From contig CM043952.1 in assembly GCA_014529385.2 (NCBI GenBank), positions 58,488,119-58,552,118 on the forward strand: 64,000 nucleotides of DNA, given 5' to 3'. Positions 54,761 through 64,000 of this stretch are shown piece after piece (position 1 is the first letter of the stretch; every line of letters begins with the position of its first letter). A program made the translations under genes and the position numbers. The notes under the pieces were generated by a model. The model was not told the DNA's origin and did no database searches. It saw only the letters and a program-made list of their open reading frames with translations. Source of the stretch: Adiantum capillus-veneris. Lineage: Eukaryota > Streptophyta > Polypodiopsida > Polypodiales > Pteridaceae.

Positions 54761-57234
54761 GGCAAGTACTTCAACAAGCCTTCTGACATGTGTGCTAACT
54801 ATGTACTTCAACAAGCCTTCTGACATGTGTGCTAACTTTAGCATGATGCAGGATCAAGGTAAGTACTGACATGAATATTTCATGTCTTCTCCATGCCTAC
54901 AAAAAGCTACAAACTAGATATTGGTTGCAGGTGCTTGTCCACTTTCGCAATACCCTAGCCTCCCCCTCCCATCATAGATGCGGCCCACCCATCACTCCCC
55001 TTCATGACTAATTGACACCCCACATGCCAGGATCAAACCGCAAATGAACGACAATGATGCCATTCAAAATCGAAATGCAAGTAAACTTCATGTGATCCCA
55101 AAGTAAACACTAATATATGTGAACCCGTAAATCTCAAAATAAACATCAACTAAATGTGCGAACGCGTTGTGAGCCCGTCTCTTTTCATGTGAACATCAAC
55201 TGAACCCAGGGATCTTCATTTGAACATCATGTAATTCAATGTAATCACAAAGTGAACTCACCCCACCCTTTTCTTGAGTATCAATTTTAGTTCACGCCAC
55301 TATTTCAACTAGCACGTGATAGCTTAATGGCAAGGAACTCAGTCCATGACCACTAACATGGTGTGGGTTCCACCCCTGAGATCACAGAGGGGGCGTTTGT
55401 TATTTGATTCCCTTTACAGATGGACGATACACATTGATCAGAGATTGTACACTATTGATCTCAACTGAAAAGGGTTGTGTCAATTAGTCCCTTGGTTCGT
55501 TGCCCCTCCCATCTTGACCAATTTTGCAGGATTGTCCTTTTTGCAGGTCAAGTCTTAGAAGATAAGAGAGCTTGAAGTCAAGTCTTAGAAGACAAGAGAG
55601 CGTGAACTCAACATCAAAACCCTACCCCATCCCCCAACATACATGCAAAAGTTTTCTTATTAGCTCTAATGATTTATGAACATGTATAATAGAGGGGAAT
55701 ATGTATGAAGACTTTTGGCGGGTTCAGCCTGCGCACAAGAGCGTGGTGCTCCAACCTTTTCTTATGCACACTCAATTCACACTGCCCATTCAAAACGTTT
55801 ATTTAAATTACAATAAAAAGTGCATATCAAGTTGGATGTGGCCTCATCGCTAGTTCATCGAACATCCTCTGGCATGTGTCAACAGGTCAGGGCCTCTCTG
55901 CGTTCAACGTTGAAACGTGGATGGAAACCATTTTGTTTCGAGGTATGAGGCCGCCCGGTGATGGGTGGGTCTGGACATGCAACACTTTTGTATTGCTCCA
56001 ACTATATCGTGCCACGAAGGACACACGAACTTGCAAGGAATGTTCTGGGCGATAGTGTGAACGCCCTCTTTGTACGCTTTACTTTTGCAAGCCAAGGTTG
56101 GATCTTGCGATCTAGTACCAAGTGATGTGTAAAGAAGACTCAACACACTCATTCAAATAGGGCTCATGTCACACTGGGACAAGCAATGGCTGGCCATATT
56201 GAGGTGACGGGTAGCCATTTGCCCAACCAAAAGTGGAGGATGGCCTCTAGCTCATGGCAGAGGGGTGGGCAAACTCCTCGATCAACTTTTTCGCATGGGT
56301 GTCCAACTGCAAAAAAGGGGAAGTGAGAACAAATTTGACGGGTCTCGAGCTCTGGCAGTCAACGCAAGAAGGCGTAAACCACATGGCTAGTACTGACTCG
56401 TTAACCGTCTTTCCTGGTCTTTCCATGATCAGCAGAGAGTGTGATTGCGTTTGTGTGCGAGACGGGTGAGAGCTTCCACACTATCTTGCATGGGCACGTT
56501 CAAATGGGATCGAGCGATGGCTGAGATGATTTGGACCGTCAGATGTACATTTACAAAATTCAGGGCATTTGGTAAATTCGGGGAGAAAAGTAAATTCGGG
56601 TAGGCTTGTAAATTCGGGTCAATCCACACTCCATGTCTTGAACCCCCTATCTCCCCACCACGAGCCAGGTGCACTAACCACTACGCCCTCATGCGTACGT
56701 TGAAATATAGGACATTCGAGTATGTCATATTATAAATGTGTGCCGATTAGTAAATTCGAGCAAACTAGTAAATTCGGGGCAACGTCAGATCTTACGGTCC
56801 ATGATTGACACGCCCTGCGTTTTCCTCCTCCACCATTGATCCCATTTGAGCATGCCTGTGTGATATAGTGATGAGGGGGTGAGAGAAGCCTAAGTCTTAA
56901 AGTGCCTTATCCTACAGCTCACGTACTCTCGAGCCTTATAATGTTATGCTGCTGGGGCCTCCATCAGCTCATGACCCTGTTGGTCTTAGCGGCCACAAAT
57001 AACAATCAATAATGAAAAAACAAAGTGAGATAGGCTTTTTAGTCACGCTTCTCAATCCATGACTCTATCTTCCTCCTGCATATTGAGATAGGCCTATAAT
57101 GTGTAAAACTTCTTCTGTGTAGATGATGGCCACTTTTGCGTATATTCTGCTCTCAAAGCAGGCTGCTGGCTGCAGGTTACAATGAGCAGCTGATCTTCTG
57201 TGGTTGTTGAGCATGCACCGGTATATATAGTATA

Positions 57235-58234
57235 ATGGCCACCCTGCATGAGTATATTGAGCATGCACTTCTTCCTTCCACCTGTATATCCATCTCTTTC
57301 CTCCTGCAGCTCCTCATGACTATATTCTGCATATATTTCTTCATTCCAGCTTCCTGCAACAGTAGCTCACTAGGATTCACCCTCGTGCCCCGCACCCTGG
57401 ACGAAGACTTCGGCCGCCAACACGTTAAACCCAGCAAGTATCCCTTTCTAACTCCCGGAGGTGAGATCTTTCTCACCCAAGACCCCTCTGATTTTGGGCA
57501 TGATCAAACCCTCTACAACGTTGGCCGCATCACTTACAAGAAACCCCTGAGTTTCAAGGACAAATCCGGCCATCTCCTTTCCTTTAACAGCTTCTTCACC
57601 TTCAACATCACCACCGTCACTAAGTACAACGAGTATGGCGATGGCATAGCCTTCGTTCTTACTATAGACAAGTCACCTCCGGATAACAGCACTGGGCGCT
57701 TTCTCGGCCTAATCTCGGAGACGCTCAATCATCGAGACCAGCGGTTTATGGCAATCGAATTCGACACCTTTCAGAACCTGCAAGAGGAGATTATGGACCC
57801 GAGTGCCAGCCATATCGGGATTTATGTGAGCAGCCTCTCTACCTCTACAACAACTACACAATCGCTGCCTGGGTGAGCTACAATGCATCTACACACCTCA
57901 TAAAAGTGTGGGCAACCAATTACAGCAGAAATAATGTCTCCCAGCATCCCTTAGTCGATCCAATTCTGAATATCACTCACAATCTCTCTGCAGTCTTTGA
58001 GAATAACACAGACATTTATGTTGCAATCACGGCTGCCTCTGGGAATAACTCTCAAGCCACCGTCCTTTACTCTTGCAGGAACTTCACCATCATCAACATT
58101 AATTACCCCTCGGTGGCGCGTGCCCTTAATCGCCTGCCTTTCATCACTTCTGTTGGTCATTCTGCTTTCTTTATTGTTATCAAAGGTAATTGTTCCCAAG
58201 TGGAAGGGCAATGAGAGAACGCAGGAGAACAGAC
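57235..58234 (+). pseudogene. Second lectin receptor kinase copy, truncated
   Basis: Matches 44569-45636. The TATA box, start and first 195 codons are kept. Then a deletion of about 46 bases (after CAGCCTC near 57840, at a TCTC microhomology) shifts the frame, and the reading stops at 57876. Smaller changes include a three-base gain at 58077 and a deletion of about a dozen bases near 58100. The copy ends shortly after the membrane span, in GAACAGAC, where a copia LTR begins; the kinase domain is absent from the window. Not functional as a receptor; at most it could encode a soluble partial lectin domain. Confidence 0.92.
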
Positions 58235-58567
58235 TGTTAGAAATAAATTCACTTTATTCTGTAAGGGTGAATTCCCACCAATAATCATCCCATAGATTTA
58301 GCAACCAATCTCCCACCTTTATTCACCTACCACTGATCTACCAACCACCCACTAATCTAGGCACTGATTTGATCACTGCAACCTATATAAAGGCCACTCA
58401 GTCCCTAGCCATTCATTCGTCTTTTCCATTTGAGCATAGCTGCTATTCATTGTATTGCTTTCAGTGTTATTAGCAATCCAGTTGTCTCTATTTCGCATCA
58501 GTCTCTCTCTCTCTTATGTTATTAAGTTAATCATTTTTAGTGCTCGTGTGTTCATTAAATCTTCACA
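58235..58567 (+). repeat. 5' LTR of copia element 3
   Basis: TGTTAGAAATAAATTC ... CTTCACA, 333 bases, directly followed by the primer site. TATA box TATATAAAG at 58384-58392. It is inserted in the kinase pseudogene; the bases before it (CAGAC) are the expected target-site duplicate, but the other end is not in the window. Confidence 0.9.
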
Positions 58568-58579
58568 TGGTATCAGAGC
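58568..58579 (+). other. Copia element 3 primer binding site
   Basis: TGGTATCAGAGC, exactly the initiator-Met tRNA site of plant copia elements, directly abutting the LTR. The 85 bases from here to gag are leader. Confidence 0.95.
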
Positions 58580-58664
58580 TTTTGAAGCTTTAATTCCTTG
58601 AGCTTATCTTCCTACTTAGTGCCTAATCTCCAAATCATCTTCAAGGGATCCGGAACCTTGTAAG

Positions 58665-59458
58665 ATGGCTGAGCTTGCCTCTACATCCGCTACTACAGCT
58701 ACCTACAAAACCCGCTATGTCATCGACAAGCTAAATGGCACTAATTACCAAGTATGGAAGATTAGAATGGAGCTCTATCTCCAACAACTCCAACTTTGGG
58801 ATATAACGTCAGGAGGAGAGGTGCAACCTGACCCAACCAAAGACAAGGCCCCTATGAGCACCGTAGATGCTTTTAATGCCTGGCAAACCAAAAATACCAG
58901 TGCAAAGATGGAGTTGATTTTGCATTGCCAAGATCGGTAGGTTCAAATGGTAAGAACCCTTCCTACTACTCATGCTATTTGGAAATTTTTTGAGAAAAGG
59001 TATGAGCATACTGACCTTGTTTACCAAGTTTCCCTGATCAAGAAAGTCGTAAACACTACTATGTCAGAAGGTCAATCATCTTCCAACTTTTTAGAATCTT
59101 GGCAAATCTTGCTTGATGAAGTCCTTATATCTGGACTAACAATCCCAGAGCAACTGCAATCTATGCTTTTGTTAGCATCTCTCCCGTCATCTTGGAGAGC
59201 CTTTATCACTACTCAAGCAACAGTCGAAAATCTACACCTACATAATCTTGTGGCAAAGGTAAAACAAGAGGAAACTCTTAGAGAGAAAACCTCTGGTTCT
59301 CATAAGCCTATGGCTCTTATCACTACTGGAAAGCATCAGAAGCATTTCAAAGGAAACCATATAATCCTCAGTACCCTCGACAACCTCAACATCCAAGTCA
59401 AGGAAAGAAGTCCTACAACAACCCGCAAAGTCGTAATCACAACAACAAGCACAAGAAG
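58665..59458 (+). pseudogene. gag: Copia element 3 gag (one stop, one frameshift)
   Basis: ATG at 58665 (MAELAST). DKLNGTNYQVWKIRMELYL is the N-terminal gag motif of copia elements. A TAG at 58938-58940 (DR-stop-VQM) interrupts the frame, which then runs on from 58947 through the capsid part (LLLASLPSSWRAF). Near 59335 the frame must change to the one that carries the CCHC knuckle (CSNCHRLGHEAKEC, from 59459). Only these two lesions separate it from an intact gag. Confidence 0.88.
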
Positions 59459-62400
59459 TGCTCTAACTGCCATCGCCTCGGGCATGAGGCAAAGGAATGT
59501 CGACAACCCAAGCATCAAGGTAATGTCTATCAACGGCCCCCTATTATATCTCATGGCTACATACCCCATCACCAATCTTATCATCAAGGGGGGGCCAGGC
59601 CCTCATTTCCTTCCACATATTTTCCCGGTCAAGCCCAATATGCTGAAATCTCCACATATGATAGTATCCCTCATTACCCTATGCAGCTATATGTTACCAC
59701 TATCTCTTCTGCACCTAACGACCTATGGCTACTAGATACTGGAGCTACACGTCACATGACCCATCAATTTTCTTGGTTATCAAATCTCACATATCTTGAT
59801 CATCCACTTGAAGTTTGCCTTGGAGATGATAGCATTCAACATGCCAAAGCTGATGGAGATGTTCTCATTGATCTTCCAAATGGTCTCCAGACAACCATCT
59901 CAAAGGTATACTATGTTCCTGGACTCAAGAAAAATCTAAGTTCTGTCAGTGAGCTCACCTCTACAGGTATCAAAGTTGAATTCAACAACGAAGGATGCAC
60001 GCTTCTAGCTAAAGATGCAAATGGTTACCCAGTAAGTCTGCATATTTCTAAAAGTGGTCGCCTCTACCCGCTTGGTCACTCCTCAAATGCACAAGCCTTA
60101 TCCTCTACCGTTAATATCCCCTTACAAGAAAACACTCTCAAATGGCACTATAGATTAGGGCACATTTCTCACCGTGTTTTACATGAGCTCACACACTGCC
60201 AACTCGCTTTAGGTCTCCCTACCCACATCACTCCCATTTCACTCTGTGAAGGCTGCATTCTTGCCAAAGCTCACCACACACCCTTTCCAAACTCCACTTC
60301 ACAAGCTTCCGCCCTGCTTGATCTCATCCATTCTGATGTTTGTGGCCCATTGCCAATCTTATCCATTACTGGAAACAAATACATGTTGGTCTTTATTGAT
60401 GATTACTCCAAATACACAGTAACATACTATATGGCAGAAAAATCTGCAACTATCACTCATTTTCGGCATTTTAAGGCTCTAGTCGAGAATCACATCAATC
60501 GCACCATCAAGGTTCTTCGTACAGACAATGGCGGCGAATACACTTCTCACGAATTTCAACAGCTATGCAATGAAGCCGGTATCCGCCATGAATTTACTAT
60601 CCCAGATCATCCACAACAAAATGGCCATGCCGAACGCAAAAATCGCACACTATTTGATGCTGCACGGGCCATGCTACTTCAAGCAAATCTGGGAGATTCT
60701 TATTGGGAAGAACCAACCGCTACAGCCTGCTATCTACAAAACCACATACCTTCTTCACGGAATCCCAACACCACACCTTATACCCTCTGGCATGGCCACC
60801 CTCCAAACCTCGCTCACCTGCGTATCTTCGGCTCCCCAGCATACCCTCTCGACACACATCCTGATTCGAAGTTAGCTCCCCGTGCCCATCGCGCTCTATT
60901 TGTAGGCTATGGCGATCGTTTCGGCGTCAAAGCATACCGCTTCCACTTACCGGAGCGCCGCCGCTTCATCTTTTCTCACTTCGTCGTCTTCGATGAAGGA
61001 GCGCTTCTCGGCCAACCGCCTGAGCCTCCACCTCGCATCATATCCTCACCATTGCTCGTCCCCAATCCACATGATGCACCAAATAATTATACCCCTTCTT
61101 ACTCTGCAGGTGAACCTTCCCCAGCTCAGGTTTTTTAAAATTATTCAAACCCTTCACACAACCTTACCAGCCTGTATAGCCCACCACCTCGAAGCCCACT
61201 GTCTCCCGCTTTGCACGCTCATTCCCAGCCCCTCGGCCACGCCACTTTTCACGCCACCTCGCAGCCCATTGTCCCTGCTGCCAACACCCAATCGACCTGC
61301 GCCACCTTGGCCCCATCCACTCACACCGCTCCTGCATCCCCTGGCGCTACTCACCAGACTAGCATGGCCGCTTCACCTCCCCTCATCAGCGCTGCCCTGC
61401 CGCAATCCCCACATTGTCACAGCACCTCTTTAAGCGCCCCTTTGCCCAATACAACCTCTGTAGGCCCCCCTCCATCACAACCTCATTTGTCGGTACCCTT
61501 CCAGACCCACCCTCAATCAAGGCAACTGATTTCGCCCCCTGCTGTCCACCCTCGGCAAACAATCCCTGGCTCCCTTTCTCATATAAAAAGCTTCTTTGCG
61601 CCCTCTCTCAGTGCTCCTCATTACCCTCATTACAGCCCACTACCTGCGCAACACTGCCTTAGTCTGCAGCCACCTCACCCTTGCAGCTCATTTCATGAGC
61701 AAGGAGGTAATCCTCAACTCACTCACCTCAGCTCCCACAGTTTTTTTGAGCCCGGCTGCACTCCCAATCATCCTCTGGCGCAAACAGAGACTCCCTCAGT
61801 ACCAATTTTTGCCCAACCTTTACCTCTTAAACCTCAAATTATAAACCCTCAGCTTATTCAAAAGAGCCTTCTCACGCCCCACTCAAACCAATTACCAATG
61901 CCTCGCCCCCACTCACCAAGAGCATCTTACCCATGGCATTTACATATAGCCCCACCTCTTGAGCCAGGCATTTCAACATCCTCCCGCATCTATTTACTCC
62001 CTAAATATGTATGTGCTTCTCCCTCATCATCGAACTCCCACGACACACCCCTCAACTATGGCATTCCCTCTGACATCGATGAGGTCGAATCACAATCTTC
62101 TCAATCGGCCACCTCTCCTGGCACAATGTCTTCGACGGACTCTTCTCCAGGAGCTCCAAATCTTGATAGCTCGGCCACGAGGTGCAATGTTCGCACCCGC
62201 TCCCTCGCCGACATCTATGCTACCATCAGTTTTTCCGTAGTTATGGAAGAGGAATACTCAGCAGATCCGCTCACAGAACCGCTTGAAGATGAATTACCAC
62301 TCTCGGTCGAAGACGCTCTCTCTTCCTCTGGGGGTCCATTATGGCATGCGGCCATCCTAGAAGGGCTTCACGCCCTCAATATGGCCGACACATGGGAGCT

Positions 62401-63718
62401 AGTTCCTCCACCGCCACACTTCAATATTGTCAGCAGCAAATGGTTATTTAAGAAGAAGTACAACCCTACTGGGCGCGTTGACCGCTACAAAGCGCGTCTC
62501 GTTGCTCGTGGCTTCACTCAACGACACGGCGTCGATTATTTCGACACCTATTCGCCAGTCTTAGCCATGGCATCCTTCCGTCTACTTGTGGCCATAGCCG
62601 CAAAATTTGGTTTGCCTCTTCACCATCTTGACGTTATTACAGCTTTTTTGCATGGATTTTTATTTGAAGCTGTCTACATGAAGCAACCACCCCATTTTGC
62701 TCACTCAGACTACCCACATTATGTTTGTAAATTAAAGCATCCCATTTATGGCTTAAAGCAATCTTCTCGCCAGTGGTACACCCGCATACATGAATACCTC
62801 ATAAGTTGTGGCTGGCAACGTCTCTCTGTCGACTACAACATCTATCTTTGGCAGTGTAATGAAGGTCTTGCTTTACTTGGTCTATTTGTCGACGATATTC
62901 CACTTATAGGTACAAATGATCTTATGATTCTTCGAGCAATTGATTGCCTACAACAAAAATTCCCAATAACCGACAAAGGGCCCATGGAGTATTTTTTGGG
63001 CATTGAAGTCATCAGGGACCCCGCAGGTAAATGGATAAAACTCTCTCAACTAAAATATATTGAGGAATTATTACAATACTATGGTTTGAGCTCATGCTCT
63101 CCTGAAACTGCTCCTCTATCACTCAAGCACAACCTAGCTCCAGAATATCATGCTTACACACAAGCTGACTCATCTTTTTTGCCCTCTTTTCACTTCCCAC
63201 ACTTCTGCGGGCAACTAGACTATTTAATCTCCTGTACACGCTTTGATCTCTGCTACATAGGCCACATTCTCTCTCGCTCTAAGGCTAAACCTTGCAAATC
63301 CCATAAACAAGCTGCTAAGCGCACTCTTCGCTACTTAAACACCACTAAGCAATATGCCATCACATACTATTTTGATCCCACTACGCCGCTCTCTATCTCT
63401 GGCTATATGGATGCCAATTGGGCAGGTGATGATCCACGCTGTTTCTCTACTAGGGGGTATATATTTCTATTTGCAGGAGGCCCCATTTCATGGCAAACGA
63501 AGCGTCAGGCTTCTATTGCTTGCTCATCCACTAAGGCAGAATATGTGTCCGCTGCTCTTGCTGCTCGCGAAGCACTTTGGCTCTCCGAACTACTTCAAGA
63601 ATTTAGTTTGTCCTATGCTATCTCCGACAAGCCTCTCATACTGTACTGCGACAATCAATCAACAATCGCACTAACCACATCGCCTGGTTTTTCCTCGAAG
63701 CTCAAGCATGTTCGCTAA
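59459..63718 (+). pseudogene. pol: Copia element 3 pol: protease-integrase-RT-RNase H, one stop, 3'-truncated
   Basis: One frame from the zinc knuckle to 63718, broken only by a TAA at 61136-61138 in a T6A4 run. Protease WLLDTGATRHMT (DTG intact, about 59730). Gag-pre-integrase WHYRLGH ... CEGC. Integrase core with D (HSDVCGP), D (RTDNGGEY) and E (QQNGHAERKN). Then a Pro/Ser-rich linker of roughly 350 residues (61139-62200). RT: WLFKKKYNPTGRVDRYKAR is divided by no stop; the FVDDI box is at about 62890. RNase H: YMDANWAGD, SSTKAEY, YCDNQST. It ends at KLKHVR, about 50 residues short, where it meets Ty3/gypsy sequence; no 3' LTR is in view. Confidence 0.9.
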
Positions 63719-64000
63719 GGAACAAAATGCTTTTGAAAAACTCAAAGAGAAGCTTACTTCCCAACCAGTCCTCGTGCTTCCGGATCTCTCAAAGCCATTT
63801 GAGGTCCAATGTGATGCTTGTGGTGATTGCCTTGGAGCGGTTTTGCTTCAAGAAGGGCATGCCATAGCATATGAGAACCGAAGGCTCAATGGTGATGAAC
63901 GAGTCTTGGGCATTTATGAGAAAGAGCTTTTAGCTGTTCTACATGCCCTAGACACATGGAAGCACTACCTATTGGGGACTCCATTTATCCTACGAACCGA
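63711..64000 (+). pseudogene. pol: Ty3/gypsy (chromovirus) RNase H fragment fused to the copia end
   Basis: An open frame from 63711 to the window end: FAKEQNAFEKLKEKL, then RNase H with FEVQCDACGDCLGAVLLQEG and GIYEKELLAVLHALDTWKHY. It is the same family as the decayed RNase H at 36380 and 49287 but without their lesions. It overlaps the last codons of the copia frame (TTCGCTAAG). It may continue as an intact element to the right. Confidence 0.85.

Larger units (their letters stand above)
52333..55300 (+). other. Spacer of duplication unit 2
   Basis: Counterpart of 39421-42600: the tandem 90-bp pair (about 52419-52605), the exon-like relics (about 53700-54180), the poly-C and the expanded CT/GA region. 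Relative to unit 1, about 220 bases after the GA repeat (unit 1, about 41830-42060) and a short piece near 55025 are missing. No gene. Confidence 0.6.
47683..58234 (+). repeat. Tandem segmental duplication, unit 2 (interrupted at 58234)
   Basis: Second copy of 34772 to about 45636. It is cut by a copia element inserted in the kinase pseudogene; the remainder would lie beyond the insertion, outside the window. Confidence 0.9.

Noticed and set aside
54379-54869. Frames of repeated Arg-Glu or Ser-Leu residues on both strands
   Set aside because: Direct translations of the CT/GA microsatellite, not genes.
34772-58234. Two independent insertions of the same element beside two kinase genes
   Set aside because: The order, the flanks, the shared lesions and the non-element spacer all repeat together, which needs a block duplication.

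Overview
The window looks like nuclear DNA of a land plant with a large, retrotransposon-filled genome. Almost everything in it is LTR retrotransposon sequence; the only complete host gene is a legume-lectin receptor-like kinase (44569-46935), a plant-specific architecture. The mobile families are plant types: a Tat-lineage Ty3/gypsy element with a second RNase H, Tork-like copia elements and a chromovirus with chromodomain remnants. The commonest Ty3/gypsy element here has gag and reverse transcriptase motifs (an FIDDLPIKG box, an LIDHGSEINIM protease) that I associate more with fungal-type elements; this hints at a non-seed vascular plant or conifer, but the species call is weak.

Layout. 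1-19115: head-to-tail array of one Ty3/gypsy element with a period of about 8.02 kb, arranged as internal A (partial) - LTR - internal B - LTR - internal C - truncated LTR. 19116-19713: 5'-truncated copia LTR with GGCCGG/GGTCGG repeats. 19714-27095: Tat element on the minus strand (gag-RT-RNase H-second RNase H, leader ORFs, a 2.6 kb LTR, then pieces of a second copy). 27526-33179: two degenerate copia elements on the minus strand, sharing one 215-bp LTR. 33180-34400: nothing recognised. 34401-39420: a decayed chimera, copia gag-protease joined to a chromovirus pol, with its LTR. 39421-44555: repeat-rich spacer with SINE-like sequences and possible exon relics. 44569-46935: lectin receptor kinase. 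The block 34772-47682 is duplicated in tandem from 47683; the second kinase copy is a pseudogene cut at 58234 by a younger copia element (58235-63718), whose 3' end is joined to Ty3/gypsy RNase H sequence that runs off the window.

Most notable: the Ty3/gypsy array element and the unrelated Tat element both carry, ahead of gag, the same pair of small paralogous ORFs (72 and 70 codons). The lengths match exactly and third-position changes predominate, but the order of the pair is swapped. I recognise no family for them. The array element also has a textbook -1 slippery heptamer (G GGT TTT) between gag-protease and pol, and an in-frame UAG inside reverse transcriptase, followed by a hairpin, shared by all three copies.

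The autonomous functions (gag, protease, RT/RNase H, integrase) are best preserved in array copy B and in the copia element at 58.2-63.7 kb; the other copies are deletion derivatives or decayed. All percentages and difference counts below were made by eye.
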